From Neckera pumila (taxonomy: Eukaryota; Streptophyta; Bryopsida; Hypnales; Neckeraceae), in the NCBI GenBank assembly GCA_963969595.1, contig OZ018408.1:31124108-31188107 (forward strand): a stretch of DNA of 64,000 bases. The letters are read 5' to 3'. Shown here one piece after another: positions 51,061 to 64,000 of the stretch. The position numbers and the translations under genes are program-made. The notes beneath the pieces are model-generated. The model ran no database searches, was not told the DNA's origin, and saw only the letters and a list, made by a program, of their open reading frames with translations. Positions within the stretch are counted from its first letter, which is position 1, and every line of letters begins with the position of its first letter.

Positions 51061-53449
51061 AATCACTTGCCTAACATTCCATATGTCTGGACCCATTTCT
51101 AACATACATGTTCATAAATAATCCAATTAAAGTGAAATCCACTTGCCTTTTGAAATATTGATGGCATCTCATCCCTTGGATTTGTAATACTTAAAGAATG
51201 GTTTTGGACAAGTCTAAAGACACGAATAGGTCCCTACTACCTTTTCACTTCAAATATTTATAGGAATTGGAAAAAACAATTCTAAGATCAATTTTTCCAC
51301 TTGGAGGTTTTCCATTTTCTAAAAGACTAATCAACACAAATTAATCAATTATGACTCTTATAATAGAAAAAGGACAAATTCTTAAAGGTTTGAATATGGA
51401 TTTGATTACCTTATGTGAGATGTACATGGACAAAGCGACTTGCCAATTTCTATATTAATAGAGTCGAAAAATATGTCAAAAATTTAGTAAATCAAGAATT
51501 GGATGTCCAATCCAAATTTGCTTACTTTTAGTAATTTTGTGACTAACATGTGTCAAATCTACTAGTTGCCTTAGGTATAAGGTACTTGCACCTCAGATTG
51601 TCGTATTTCTTGAATGATGTAGTTTTTGTAGTTAAATAAGTACACCCATGAGATCTCAATACTAATTATAACTGAGCATACGTCTATAGAAATATAAAAC
51701 CTTTTTATTGGATCTTACTCATAAATGAAAGAGGATTCCAATACACTTTAGCATGTATGAGTTGATAGTTTGTAGTTGTATGAAAAGTTGACATTGGGCT
51801 CTTTTAGGCTCTCATGTTCTAGTAATGTATGTCTTATGTCATCAATATCTAAATTTTATAATGCTTTTTGGTCTAATTGTAGGTGTCATATTTAGAACAA
51901 TAATGTTTATGGATACAAATACCTTACACCTCATAATAGACAAATGACATCAAATGTCATGCCAAATATGTATCTAGTATATTAGACAAATTCTTCAAGT
52001 ATTTTCAAATATCTTCAAATATTCTAAGATTATTTGAATATATTGAGCATAAATTCTACAAATACACTTGTATAACATTATCTACTAAATGTCTTAATTA
52101 AACATTGTGTTAGATGTTATATTGTCATGTCTTGCAAAATAACTCTGATAGTACCTAAAATCATCCGAATAAGCATTTGAACTATTAAAAATGTTTATAA
52201 ATTTTTATTGATTCTCATTGGAAATAAAAAAAAGAATCCACATCTTCTTTACATGTATTTTTCCAATAATACATAAATAAACTATGAATTTTCAAAGTGT
52301 TAAAAATAAGTATTCCTAAATTCAATCCTAGGCTCTCATCTTCAAAGTGCTTATATTTTAGGCAAGAATCAAGATGGAACAATTCTGCAAACATGTCAGA
52401 AATAGATATAGTTATCTTACACTCTTGTATTCTTTTGATCTTGATGTAACTTCAAAGTTAAATTGAAATCTTACCAAATTATTTTTTTAGTATTCAAATA
52501 GATGAACACTATTTCAAGTCTACTTTTTAGTATCAAAATATAATTTAGAAATGTAGTGTTTAGTGCATTGTATTTTGGCAAAATATTATGAACTACTAAT
52601 TGTATACTAAAGTCTTTGATAACAACTATTAGATTTTTAATGCTCTATTCAAAGTAATAACTTCTTCTTTGAAATGAGTTACTTCATATCATGTCTTTGA
52701 TCTCTATCATCTCCATTTAATTTAATGTTTCATATTCTTTTAATTCTTCCTTTTCCATTAAAATTTCACTCTTAAAAGTCTCATTTTTTACAATAAGATC
52801 ATTGTCTTCACATAAAATAATTGTAACATTAGATGAAATTTGAAGGGTATAGAAGATTGTAGAAACACTACCAACTGCACAATCTGACATGGTCAAGACT
52901 GTGCTACGTCAAAAATTAATATCCAATTAAATTTTAAATTTTTTAAAATTAAATTTTTGTATTTTTAAATTTTTTTAGAAAATTTATTATTTTAATTATA
53001 TATTTTTTTAAATTAAAATAATATTTTTTTTAAATCAATATTTTTTTTAAATAATTAATTAATATTTTAAAATTAATATTTTAAAAAATAACTAATATTT
53101 TCTTTTAAAAATTTAATAAAAAAAATTTAGTTTAATTTTTTTTAATTTTTTAATTTTTTAATTTTTTAATTATTATTTAACTATTAAAATATTTTGACAA
53201 CATATAGTAGTTCTCATCAAGGTTAACAAGCTTAAAATGGCCCTCTCTTGCCCTCAAATTTCATCTAATGGTTTATTATTCAAATTTTCTATTTGCAACG
53301 GCAATGTGTCCATATTCTTTTGCATAACACTTTCATTATGAGTAAAATCTCTATTTTTCTTATATAAATTAGACAATATAAGTGACCTTGTTGATGATAA
53401 AAGATATTATAGTTTATTTTTTTCCTTATAATGATTTTTTTTTCTCTTA
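51061..53449. other. AT-rich non-coding DNA with A/T low-complexity tract
   Basis: No gene is supported. About 52,916-53,185 consists almost only of AATTTTTTAAA-type sequence. Confidence 0.6.
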
Positions 53450-53950
53450 ATTATGTCAAAATTTAAATTTTTTTCATTTTTATATGCTTCTCAACCATTT
53501 TTAATCCATATATCAATTCTCTTTTGAGAACTTCAATTTGTGATTTATAATTCTTTTCATGATTTTCATAAGTATTTAAATTCTCTTCCAGTTGACTAGT
53601 TAGTTCTTTATTTTGTTGCAAAATTTTTGACATATCAATCTTGAATTGTTCAATGTTAAATTGATGCTCTAAATATACCTTCATTATTTAGATTATTTTT
53701 TCTTTGGTAATTGCATTTCAAATTTGCTTCTACAGTAAATTTAAGGCGTCTTTCTTCCAACATTTGGTCATTCAACATTGAGACAATTCATGTTTGTCTT
53801 TCAATTTTTAACTTCAAATCATTAATAATTTCATCTTTAATTGAATTTGAGAATAAAACTCTTTTCTTTCAACAAAAAATTAGCTTCTCTCACTTCACAA
53901 ACCATCTCTCTTTTGATGTTCTTAGCTAAATTTTTTAAGATTTGGGTCAA
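53450..53950 (-). pseudogene. Relic of a coiled-coil coding sequence
   Basis: On the minus strand, fragments in shifting frames read as a coiled coil: NIKREMVCEVREANFLLKEK, then a frame with IDMSKILQQNKELTSQLEEN and KNYKSQIEVLKRELIYGLK. The charge and heptad pattern are clear but frames change several times. It could be the gag-like or coiled-coil portion of a decayed retroelement. No protein family can be named. Confidence 0.4.
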
Positions 53951-56900
53951 TCATCCTATTAGCAATTGATTTTTCAAAGATGAGCCAACCTATTTAGTTG
54001 TCTCCCTGGCAGCAGCGACAAATTTTGAACCAAATAAGGACTAAATAGGAAATTATTCTTTAATATAATAAGTTTGATCCAAGGGACACTTGTCAATCGG
54101 AATTATATATCAACAGAGAAATGACCTTTGACTTCTATTTCTTATTAGGGATCTATTTCCAACTCAACTGCTAAACATTCCAAATAGACATAATTTAACT
54201 TCAACAACACCAACCCAATTAACTTATGCAGAACCAACAATTTGACTATTGCAATTGCAATTTTGGCATACACACAATCACACAACAAGCATTCATACTT
54301 CTAATACACACTCATCAATCACAAATACAGAAAATTTAAATAGGCAATTGCATTCTATTAATCATTAATCATTAATCAATAATAACAAAAATAGCCAATT
54401 TAACATGGATTCCACACTCTCCTTGCAATGGGTAAAAACCAAATGGACGACTTCAATCCTAATAGGTGCTAGTTGACATTTGTCAACCACCAAATTGGCA
54501 TTCCAACTCCTATGACAAACAACCACTGACTTGGCTTTCTAGATTACAAACTTACAACTATTGAATCGACCAATTTGGATTCACACTTTCTAATCTCCAC
54601 AGTCCATTGGGATTAATTGTATCTTTTCATATTGCTTAGCACCAATTGGACTAATTGACCTGTCTAATTAAGAGGAAGAGAAACAAAATTTGAAGTTCAA
54701 AATTTCAAAGCCTAATAGTAAATCTATACTTGCATTTGTTGGATTTGTACAAAACTGGAATAAAAGCTGACTCAAAATAAGGGGATATTTTATATGTAAT
54801 TTGGTCAATTCATTTTAGAGGAAGCAAGATACATTAAGCTTAGAGGTGGTTAATCCTAGAAGGACGGGCTAGTCACCATGGAAATTATCCTTTTGAGTAC
54901 TATGTAAATCATTTGCTAAAAAAACAAACTCAAGAGCATTCAAACTATTGTGCAAGACCTCTTCTTTTTACTCAAAATTCCAAGGATGAACATTTGCACT
55001 TCTGTCTTATATAGAAAGATTCTTTACCATTCATCAGACACAAAGTGTCTGCAACAACGTTATATAATTAAAGCAAATCCATATAGCTTCTCATTGTATA
55101 CCGGAAAGAGGGGAGGGGGATATTCTTATCCTTTGGGATGTTTATATAGCTCTCATGATTTCCAACATCATTTTCAACATAATTACGATGACAATCCAAA
55201 AGTATTTCTAATAATGAATAATGAACCTTTTACCATGTGTAGTGGTTGCATAAAGGAATTCATTGAATTTATAAAATGGTAATCTTTCAAAAGAATTCCA
55301 ACCTTCCTGCACGGAGTGCACTTTTTACTAATGTAGGATGCAGATTACAAAATTTGAGTCCAAGACTATAGATCCCAATTGGACTGGAGACCACAATGGA
55401 TGGCCTATTCTGTGAAAATCAAGTAGCTTGGGATTTTATTTGTAGATATTTTTCATATTGCAAAATACCAATTTAAAAAAAAACTCAAGAGTACTTTGAA
55501 AAACATTAATTTTGAATGAATGAAATAGTCAAGAATCACTCAAACAAATTTCAAAGTACAATGATATCACTCCTTTATGTGAATGAGTAAATGGGTGTTT
55601 CATCCATATTAATCTGCATATAAAAGGATGCAAAGAGTTTCATCACTTCATTGAAGATTGGAGGTTACACACCTTTGGAAATTGAAAATCCCTACAATTG
55701 GCAGCTCTAATTAGTTTTGTGTAAAATAGGTATGTTTCATGTGTTTTGTTTGAATGTTTTGAAGATTGAGGAGAATCGGTTTTTATTTCTATAACCAAGT
55801 TGTTATCTTGTTTTGATCATTGTAAAAGTAGGGTGCACTAAAATTGCCCTTGCTCAAAAAATATTCCGTATGAGCAAATCTATTTGAAGGAGTGATATAA
55901 TAAAGTTCTTCAATAGACAAATAGTAGAAACTTAAAAGTATGGATGCTTTTAGAGCACTTTCAAGGCCAAAAATATCAATTGAAAAAAATCATAATTAAG
56001 GCTAATAAAGCCCCAAAAATATGAATAAATATGGATCACAAGATGCTTCATTGTGTCTTTAAAGAAAATTTATATAAAGACATTTGAATAATCATAGCCT
56101 CTCCAAAATAGTAATCAAACCTTAAAAGGATTTTTCATAGATAGCCCACTTTACCATTATTTATCTTTTCAAATATCAAATTGTCAACTAGTAAAAAGTT
56201 ATATTTAGAATATGATATTTAATAACAAATTTGTTAATCCTTATTTACTAACTCTGATTGACTTCTCATAATCAAGCAATAAGGTAGAACCATCCTATCC
56301 ATCCAAGTTTGTCAGTCACCCAATTCCAACATCTATTGAACCCTCCGATTTGCATTAGTCACTCACCTGTTATCACAATCTTAGCAACCCTTTAGCATCA
56401 TGACAACGCACTTGGAGAGGGGACACGTCAGCTTGCGTTCTAGCATGGGTCTATCCATGCTTTACCAATTTAGTCCCAACAAACTTTGGAAAATCACAAA
56501 AATTCTTTCTTTGTTGAGAGATATTCATTCTACTTGCAAATGGCTTCTTTTAAACTTTTCAATATATGTGAGTTGATAAATAGATTCTCGAAGGTACCTA
56601 GGTAGCAAATTTTGGGTGGTACTAAGTTGATCTACCTTACTCTGCATATGAAGCACCTAGATGTTGGAAATGCTCTCCATGTTGAATAGACAAAGCTGCT
56701 AGAAATGCGAGAAGTTCCAATCTCTAAGTACTCAAAGATGATGGATACTCTTCCACTTTCTCTCTAGGTATTTTCCATGAAGTACTAGAGGCAATCCAAA
56801 TTTCTGAAATAATAACATATATTTTGTACCAAAACTATCAAGGAGTATGGTATTGATGATGAAAAAACATATTGAAGATGAGAAATTTCCATTCTAAATC

Positions 56901-57906
56901 ACATACATACGTAGGGAATCTAGACACAATTATAAAAATAAATGAAGAGTCTCAAGGGATCATGTTTAAGGTGGACACCTTAAAATGCACCACTAATCCT
57001 AAATTGTCATCTTCACTCTATATACACCTCCAAGATCAATTATGTACAACATCTATGACTGTAGAAGGGATTATTTTTAGAACCAAACTTTGTTCTTTCA
57101 TAACTTTTGCATACAATATCCAAATGTCACGTTCTTTGGTGCATTGGAACCTCCTTTCACTTGCCAACAAACAAGAAAATATGAAAATTTATCCAATAGT
57201 AGTAACTGAACAGTAGTTAGTAAATCTAATCGTAGTAACTGAAGACAGTAGCCAAAAGTGGTGGATTTCGCGGTCCCCACTGTATGTGCCACCCCAGATG
57301 ACTTTGGCAACCCACCCACTCACTCTCCTTTTGCTAAGATTTGGCAATGTCAGAGCAAGGCTCTGGACACTACCAACACTACCAACCAGGGGCTGGATTT
57401 TCAAAGCCTCAGTTAAAATTTCCAAAATCCAGGCTATGACAGTTAGGCAAAGAGAGAAAAAAAAGAGGGATTGGCCAGGGGTGTCGGTGGGCATGCCCAA
57501 AATTCCACAAAAGAAAAAGGACCAGTAGGTGGGGGGAATTTGGGGAGCTCAGTCCCCTGCCTGGTGGATTTCCTCCTCCTTCCACAGAATAAGTTAACAT
57601 GGACCAATTTTTCTTCTATAGACACAGGTTGGTCTCTCAACAGCAAAGTCTAAGGTGGGCACTTCCAAATGCGCCACTGACCATAACCCTTAAACGACTA
57701 GGAGGCCATCTTGTAACCGATGGATGACAGAGAATCAAACTGTATAGGACAGAAGTGCAACTACTCATCCTTGTTGTGAAATGGGGAGATCTTCTACAGT
57801 AGCTTGACTTCCAATAGATACTTTTGGATGTTTCAATGTAGTTGATGTCACACGGTAATGAAATAGGATGATTTTCAGGGTCACCCCTTTGCCCTTTAAG
57901 GGTTAA
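53951..57906. other. AT-rich non-coding DNA
   Basis: No supported gene. The block at about 56,960-57,210 (CTCTATATACACCTCCAAGA, then GAACCAAACTTTGTTCTTTC and CCAAATGTCACGTTCTTTGG) recurs in the same orientation at about 58,860-59,180. Immediately left of 57,903 a piggyBac-type end (GCCCTTTAAGGG) reaches TTAA. Confidence 0.4.
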
Positions 57907-60900
57907 CCCCTAAATGCCCCAAGGGACCAAAAGTGTCCTCACTTAGTTTCAAGTCCAATTCAAAGTGCTGTAACTTTTCCATCCAATGTCCAAAATCAAT
58001 AAAACTTGTTGGAAAATTTGCACTCTCTCTTCTAGTTTGTGTGGTAAACTTTTCAAATCAATCCAAAATATTTTGATTTTTTGGAAGCCAATCAAAGTTC
58101 ACCAGTTTAGTTTGAATTCACCAAACTGCATTTGATGGCTGCAACTTTGGGAGCTTGTATCTCCTTCATCCAATGTTTGTTTTCTATAAAAATTTTGTTG
58201 GATTATGTTCCCCTTAAAGTCAAGTTATTGTGGTAAGATTTTCATGTCAATCCAAGTTGTTGTGAATGTTTGGGAGCAACTAAATCCCAACATTTTTTGG
58301 ATTACAATGAACTTCAACGGCCTGTTTTTTCTTCATATATTGTCCGCTTCTAATATTTTTTTGGAATATGTATGCATACTAGTCTAGTTTGTGTGGTTAA
58401 AATTTTACATCAATCCCAAAACTTATGAGAAATTGAGAAGCATTTTATTAGACTTAGATGTGTTTTTTGCAACTTTTCTTGCTATTTTTGACATTTCAAA
58501 GCCATTTTGCAGTTGATTCAATGATAGTTTCTTTCACCAATGTATTTATATGCTACTTTTAAACCACTTTATAGTTTAAGTTTTGTTCATTTGAGTAGGT
58601 TTAGAAATTGAATTTCACCTCCAAGTATACTGCTAGGAAAATTTCAGCATCCTTTGTCAACACTAAAACATTCTAATCTTGCAATCTGTGTGGCCAAATT
58701 AATGACTCCAAATTTGATTCACATTGTCTGCAACACGTACACTACAAGATTGTATGGTTGAGATCTCTATAACCTAGTGACATTTAAATCAATAACACTT
58801 CAAAAGCAATGATGTTTTTGAATCCACAAGGCCTTAGGCTTTTAAAGATTAAACCACCATTTTCACTCTATATACATCTCCAAAATCAATTATTACCTAT
58901 GTGGAAGAAATTGTTTTAGAACCAAACTTTGTTCTTAAATGGTACAACTGACCCTAAATATGCCATCCTAATTAGGCATAATTTTTGCCACTAACCCTAC
59001 ACTGCCATCTTCACTTTGTGTACATATCTTAAATCAATTATGTACCTATGTGGAAGAAACTATTTTAGAACCAAACTTTATTCCTTCCTGGCTTTTGCAT
59101 ATAGTATCCAAATGTCACTTTCTTTGATGCGTTGGAACCTCCTTTCAAGTGCCAACAAGAATATATTAAAATTTTGACTAGTCTAATAATAGTAACCAGG
59201 CATGGGGGTCGTTGCATGAATGACCTTCCATTTTTGTTCCCCTTTGGCCGATTTCAGCCATTTTTTGGGGAGTACTATAAAAATAGAAAAACAGTTTTAA
59301 AAAAATATGAAAAATATAAGAAATGTGTATACCTATAAGAAGAAGATATCCTATGAAGGAAAAGCAAAAAAGAATTCTCTAAATAGGAGAACTAGAAAAG
59401 TGCAGAATCGCAAGAAAATACATACTTTAACATTTTAATTTGTTAAAATTAAAAAAAGTAATTAAAAAAAAAATTGAAAAATCCCATTTGAGAAGACTTC
59501 ATGGTAAAGAGATTTCACCAAAAAAGTGATCCTAAAACCATCTTCAATGTTCAGAATTGCATGCGCAAGGGAGCCCTCTTTGCATGGATGTAGAAGATAT
59601 AAAATAAAATATTTTTTAAAGCCCCTTGGTAGAAACATGAGTTCCTACTATAGGAATTGACCATAGGAATTTCAGCTCCAGATCATTAAATTTGGGGACT
59701 CCTTACGTAGTAAATACCCTAAAACTCAAAACGTGACAAATTAGTTTAAATGATTTTTAAATATAAAATAATTTTTGAAAATTTCTAAAAAATATGAGAT
59801 ATGATTAAACTCATAAAAAGAATCTCCACTAAAAATTTCAAGTTCATACAAGTCATGCTTCAAAAGTTATTGCAAAATGAAGCTTTGGTACTGCGTTTGT
59901 GACAATGTTCTAGTACAGATCTTTCATGCAATCACCCATGGAAGCAAAAAGTGGCAGTTTGGAGGTACCCACCTTACCTACTAATTAATTTTTTGCCGCA
60001 TCAGTTCCTTCTCTGGTCAATTTCATCCAAATTCCAATTGACACCGACTCAAAAGCAAAATCAGTAACTTTCCTTCAAACTCCGATTGACACTAGCTAAA
60101 AAGCTAATTTCAAATTGAAAAGACTAATGAATATTGCATCTTTTGTTTAGGCGTAGGGTCCTTCTTGTATTGGTTGAGATTTCCTAATGTATATATGTAG
60201 TCGTGGTTGGGAATCAAATTGCAGTTTGGCCAATGGATGTCAAGGATCTATATATTGAAGCTTTTATGTCTCCTCTTTGCTCTTCATAGTTTTCAATGGT
60301 CCCAATTTTTCTTCTTTTTTTGGAAATTTCTCATCTATACTTGTTGAGGTGATCCATGTCTTAATCCTTAACTTCTAAAGGACCACAAGGTAGTCTAGAT
60401 TTCAAAAATTGTAAAGGTGTCATATAAAATGCAACTTAGAAGAATCATTTAATGATGACTCTCAAACAACAGTTGTAAAATATGATTCATACGTCACATC
60501 TTAATATGGTTAGATCAACTTCTATAAAACCAGCATTTTCAATCAAATTTGAAGCCAAAAATGAATCTTCCTTCTAAAATTGATTGTAGATTGAATATTT
60601 GTGATTTTCACAAAAAAAAAGTTCTTGAAGTTTATGATATTGAGTTCTAATCATAGTGATTTTTGAAGATTTTAATTTAGCTTTTTTATTCAAGTTATTT
60701 TTGAAGGGTCTTTTTTTGAATTAAAAAGCTTATATTGTGAGGTCAAACCTACCAATTCCTATTGAATAATAGAATATTAGCCGAACAAAATCTTCAAAAT
60801 CTTTATTGTATTAATATTAAGGAACTAACACACAATTCTTCAAAAAAATGATGGATGAAAAAATGCATTTTTGTATACTTGAGATGTGTTTGCATTCATT

Positions 60901-60936
60901 TCTTGTTCAAAATTTGAACACCCGGACCTTTAGGGG
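57907..60936. mobile_element. Non-autonomous piggyBac-type element candidate
   Basis: TTAA (57,903-57,906) followed by CCCCTAAATGCC opens the element; GGACCTTTAGGGG followed by TTAA (60,937-60,940) closes it. Only the terminal dozen bases match clearly. It has no transposase. The TTAA at 57,903 also ends a second element on its left, so two elements share one target. Confidence 0.4.
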
Positions 60937-60940
60937 TTAA

Positions 60941-61744
60941 TGCTCTTTGGCTATATTTCACCCTAAAGCACTCAAAATTGGTCGTTTTGATGGCAAAGTC
61001 CCCCCAAAAAATGAAAAATGAAATCTTGTTATACCTTTCTGTAAGATCTAGTTTTAGACTACTTCATTACATTGTAGTAAAGAAAGGAGGTTTTGATCAT
61101 GCAAATTGTGAGACTATAGTCTTTGAAGTTAGAAAAAAAATTGAAAGGGGGGCATCCAATTTCTAGGCAACTTTGATTTGGGGAGGCTTTTGGGCAAGTT
61201 GATTTCACTTTGCTCAACTTTTCTTGGTTTATTTTCGTGACAAAGTTGGCCATATATTCAAAAATTTCATAACATTTCAAATTGGGGAACATGTACCACA
61301 AAATTCCAATGAAGACTCTAAGAAATTATCATACAAAGTCGTTTTCCATTATGTCAGTAATTAAATTTTAGATTTCAATTAGCCTTAGAAGAAATGGAAG
61401 ACAAAAGATTGCCTAATATGTAGCTTTGGTAAGCTTGCTCAATGTATGGTCTAAAACAATCAAATTGAACTCAAGAGCATTCGGAAATATTGGTCATGTT
61501 AGGCAAGAGGATTTTGCTATTCCTCTCATCATAGATCACTAAAATTGGATAAGCTTACAAAATCCTATGTCCCCTAAACTACCCAAATTCCCCTTGCACA
61601 CCTATGTTCCCTTATTCTATGAAATATAGTTTTAGGAAATCCAACAATAAATTCAAAGAAATCATAATATTTGGGAACTATCTTGCAATCGTTAAGAATC
61701 ACTTGTTTCTTATGTTATGAGATGAGAAGATAAGCTCTTTATAC
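60941..61744. other. Non-coding stretch
   Basis: AT-rich; I see no supported gene or repeat. Confidence 0.45.
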
Positions 61745-62270
61745 AAGAGGGATAGTAAGTGGTAATACAACCCATGTGGAATATGTAGTTAGGATTATTA
61801 GGAGCTCAACCGCTCTTAGTTAAGTCAAAAGCAAGAATTGTGTTGAAAATAGAATTTTAGACCTCATCTTGGCTTAGTAGAATAACTTTTTTCAAAAACT
61901 TTGAACTAAAAAAATTGTTAAAACAAGCAAACTTTCATCTTCAAAAATCCATTTGAGATTTTGACCCTTCAATAAAAATTTATAAACAAATTTCAGAGAG
62001 GCGTGATTGGAAGAGACATTTTCTTTGACATTTTCAAACATCCTCTCTGAATTTTGCTCATAACTTTTGATTTGAGGCTCAAAATCTCAAACAAATTTTT
62101 GGAAATGAAATTTAGCTTTATTTATCAAAGTTTTTTGAAAAAGGTTATTCTATTGAGCCAAAATAAGGTCTAAAATTCTACTTTCAACACAATTCTTATG
62201 TTTGGCTTAACTATATTGTACATATCCCACATGGATTATTTTCCCTCCTACCACCCCCCTCTTATACAAA
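61745..62270. mobile_element. Foldback element
   Basis: Left arm (about 61,760-62,010) and right arm (about 62,030-62,250) are inverted copies sharing AAGAATTGTGTTGAAAATAG, GAATTTTAGACC and AGTAGAATAAC blocks and a central AAATTTCAGAGAGG. It is related to the 50.1-51.06 kb foldback. Confidence 0.75.
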
Positions 62271-62620
62271 TAGCTTGGCTTTTCACCTTTTCACACACAA
62301 AGTATGTGGATTTAGATTAGAAGCTATATATTACTAGTGCCATATATTTGGATTTCTTTGAATTTAATTATTACCTTATACTAGCTGAAATTTCCGTTAC
62401 ACAAAATAGTGAAATTAGGTTGCCTTACACTAATTTCTTGACAGTCTACACTATAGAAATATTCATTGCGTTTGTACGATGATGCATTCAATTCAGAGCC
62501 ATGTGTATGACATTAGATATGAGCACCGGTTGACCGGTTCAAAGCTTGGTTCAGAGAGTGGCATGCGCCTCCATGTGGAACAAGCATTGATCTATGAGGT
62601 AATTTTCTCAGGTAAGGCAA
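62271..62620. other. Non-coding stretch
   Basis: AT-rich; contains the left half of the inverted pair described in the next entry. Confidence 0.4.
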
Positions 62621-62657
62621 CCTAATTGACAAGGCAACCTAATTTCACTATTTTGTG
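62398..62657. repeat. Short inverted repeat pair
   Basis: ACACAAAATAGTGAAATTAG then GTTGCC at about 62,400-62,425 is the exact inverse of GGCAACCTAATTTCACTATT then TTGTGT at 62,632-62,657. Possibly a small MITE of about 260 bases. Confidence 0.5.
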
Positions 62658-64000
62658 TATTTTGTGTAATGATCATCTCTTGGTAGCTGAAATTCCCACT
62701 AATGATTATCTCATGGCAGCTGAAATCTGCCAAGTTATAAATATAATATCCTCTCAGTTTTTTGGGGCACTCAAATTCTTTCCGTTTTTACATCCTTTGT
62801 TTTCAGAATGCCACTGTTGTTTGTATTTTCTTTCCTCAATTGAGTTCCACCTGCTCCGCCCTTTTGAACAAGCCGCCGCCCGTTCAGTTTCCTGGTCGTT
62901 GGAAAGGTCGGTCCCCGCCTCCTCAGATTGACGCAGGGTGACCCGCTCCTCCTGAGCTCATTGATTCCGCCCTAACATGCGCCTCGAATGATCACGCCCC
63001 TGGAGACACATTCAGCAACATTGTCGGTCTCGTCGTCGTCGTCGTCGTCATCGTCGTCGTTCGCTTCCTCCTAGTACGACGTACCTGCCTGCCTAGCTGC
63101 CTGCCTGCGCTTCAGCGCTTGGGGTTGCCTTCCCACGAATCCGTGAAAAGGCTTTTCCCCTGGCAAGGCTCATCACAGTGTCAGTGTTGGTGGGCTGTGG
63201 CCGTGCATCCCGACCCACCCACCGTGATTTTGCACTGTCCCTGCATCACAAATTTGTCCTGCTCCTCAGAAGATATTCTTCACAGCTTGAATTGGGAAAG
63301 CCAGGGCTCTTGCAGAAGTTGGAATCGGTCAGGCAGTGAGAGAGAGCTAGAGACGAAGAGATCTAAAGAGAGAGACCGCCATGCCAAAATATATAGGAGA
63401 ATCAGTTGAAGTTAAGTTAAGTTATTACGTACGTTTGCAGATGAAACTGTCATTCACCCTCCTCTGTCAGAAACTCCGTATTAGCTCTAAATCGAACTTC
63501 TGTCACGGTTGTAACGCGCGTAGTAAGTTAAACCCGCTGCACAAATCTCCACGGGAAACAGCCCGTCCTTTCAGTGTTAACTGATTTCATTAGAACAACT
63601 GAAGCATCATTCTCTTCTACTCATTCGAAAAATGCCGCCTTTTAAGTAAAACCGACATGAGGACGCACATACCATTGGAAACACCCAACTGAACGAACTT
63701 GGGTGATGGACTTCATAGTTGAATTAATTCAGACAAAATAGAAACGGCACGACAAGACCCGACATCAGTCGGTTCTACATTCGCATCAAGCACTGACAAT
63801 CAGCAAAGGCGGACATCCAATTGGTCTGATGAACTACAACAACTCCAAATTATAGAAAAAGTACTGCAGGTTCCAAGTAGACAATTCGATCACACAATCG
63901 ACATGAATTCAACTCTGAAAGGACGCCGGGGCCTAAAAGTGTCTGATGGATGACAGAGAATCCTTCTGTATAAATTAATACACAAGTTTAGTGTAGATGT
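62658..64000. other. Right edge, less AT-rich, no supported gene
   Basis: GC content rises and a (CGT)n-rich tract lies at about 63,027-63,062. Short plus-strand open frames (62,626-63,584) lack recognisable motifs. The sequence could be the upstream region of a gene beyond the window. GGATGACAGAGAATC near 63,950 also occurs near 57,722. Confidence 0.35.
63027..63062 (+). repeat. (CGT)n microsatellite
   Basis: GTCGTCGTCGTCGTCGTCAT followed by CGTCGTCGT: a trinucleotide repeat with one interruption. Confidence 0.9.

Noticed and set aside
53450..53684. Functional coiled-coil gene
   Set aside because: The coil is spread over shifting frames with stops, in AT-rich DNA without splice signals, so it was kept only as a relic.
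54950..55282. Open frame of 110 codons on the plus strand
   Set aside because: No motif, no splice context, and amino-acid composition (Tyr, Ser, His rich) as expected from AT-rich chance frames.

Overview
The window looks like nuclear DNA of a land plant, probably a non-seed plant (moss, liverwort, lycophyte or fern). The grounds are spliceosomal introns with GT..AG ends, a plant-type Copia retrotransposon, a LAZY/IGT gravitropism gene, CCCTAAA-like telomere-type repeats, and dense nested transposons with many hairpin MITEs. The species cannot be named from the sequence alone.

Layout. 0.5-1.05 kb: a large foldback element. About 1.05-6.35 kb: a piggyBac element with long inverted subterminal repeats and a decayed minus-strand transposase gene with one intron. 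6.5-13.4 kb (minus): a decayed multi-exon gene encoding a ParB-like segment, a DNA-methyltransferase-like segment, a coiled-coil linker and an FCP1/HAD-like domain. Its introns and 5' flank carry a 21-bp palindrome (TTTAACTCG, 3 bp, CGAGTTAAA). 14.717-37.810 kb: a 23-kb segment between long inverted repeats of piggyBac type ('element C'). Inside it, 20.346-36.657 kb is a MULE-like element ('element B') with matching termini and a near-perfect 9-bp target duplication. B holds a divergent gene pair: a minus-strand MULE-like transposase (24.5-21.25 kb) and a plus-strand ParB-like/N4-N6 DNA methyltransferase gene (25.16-35.96 kb). A 5.1-kb Copia element (27.254-32.354 kb) sits in an exon of the methyltransferase gene, and the exon resumes in frame on the far side. 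39.37-42.92 kb (plus): the same 21-bp palindromes, then a single-exon DUF7869-like (DDE/RNase H-type) transposase gene. 43-64 kb: a SINE, MITEs, the LAZY gene (45.6-47.2 kb), then AT-rich DNA with foldbacks and piggyBac-type termini.

How the pieces fit. The palindrome-bearing leaders of the 6.5-13.4 kb gene and of the 40-42.9 kb transposase face each other across element C. I infer one older transposon ('element A') with a divergent pair (transposase plus ParB-like/methyltransferase protein), split by element C. Element B has the same plan with an unrelated transposase. Two different DNA transposons each paired with a ParB-like/DNA-methyltransferase gene is the main discovery candidate here.

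Decay. Nearly all element genes keep long reading frames broken by single stops, with few frameshifts. In both ParB-like segments the arginine expected in the G-x-H-R motif is cysteine, readable as a CpG-to-TpG change. This looks like deamination-driven decay of methylated repeats.
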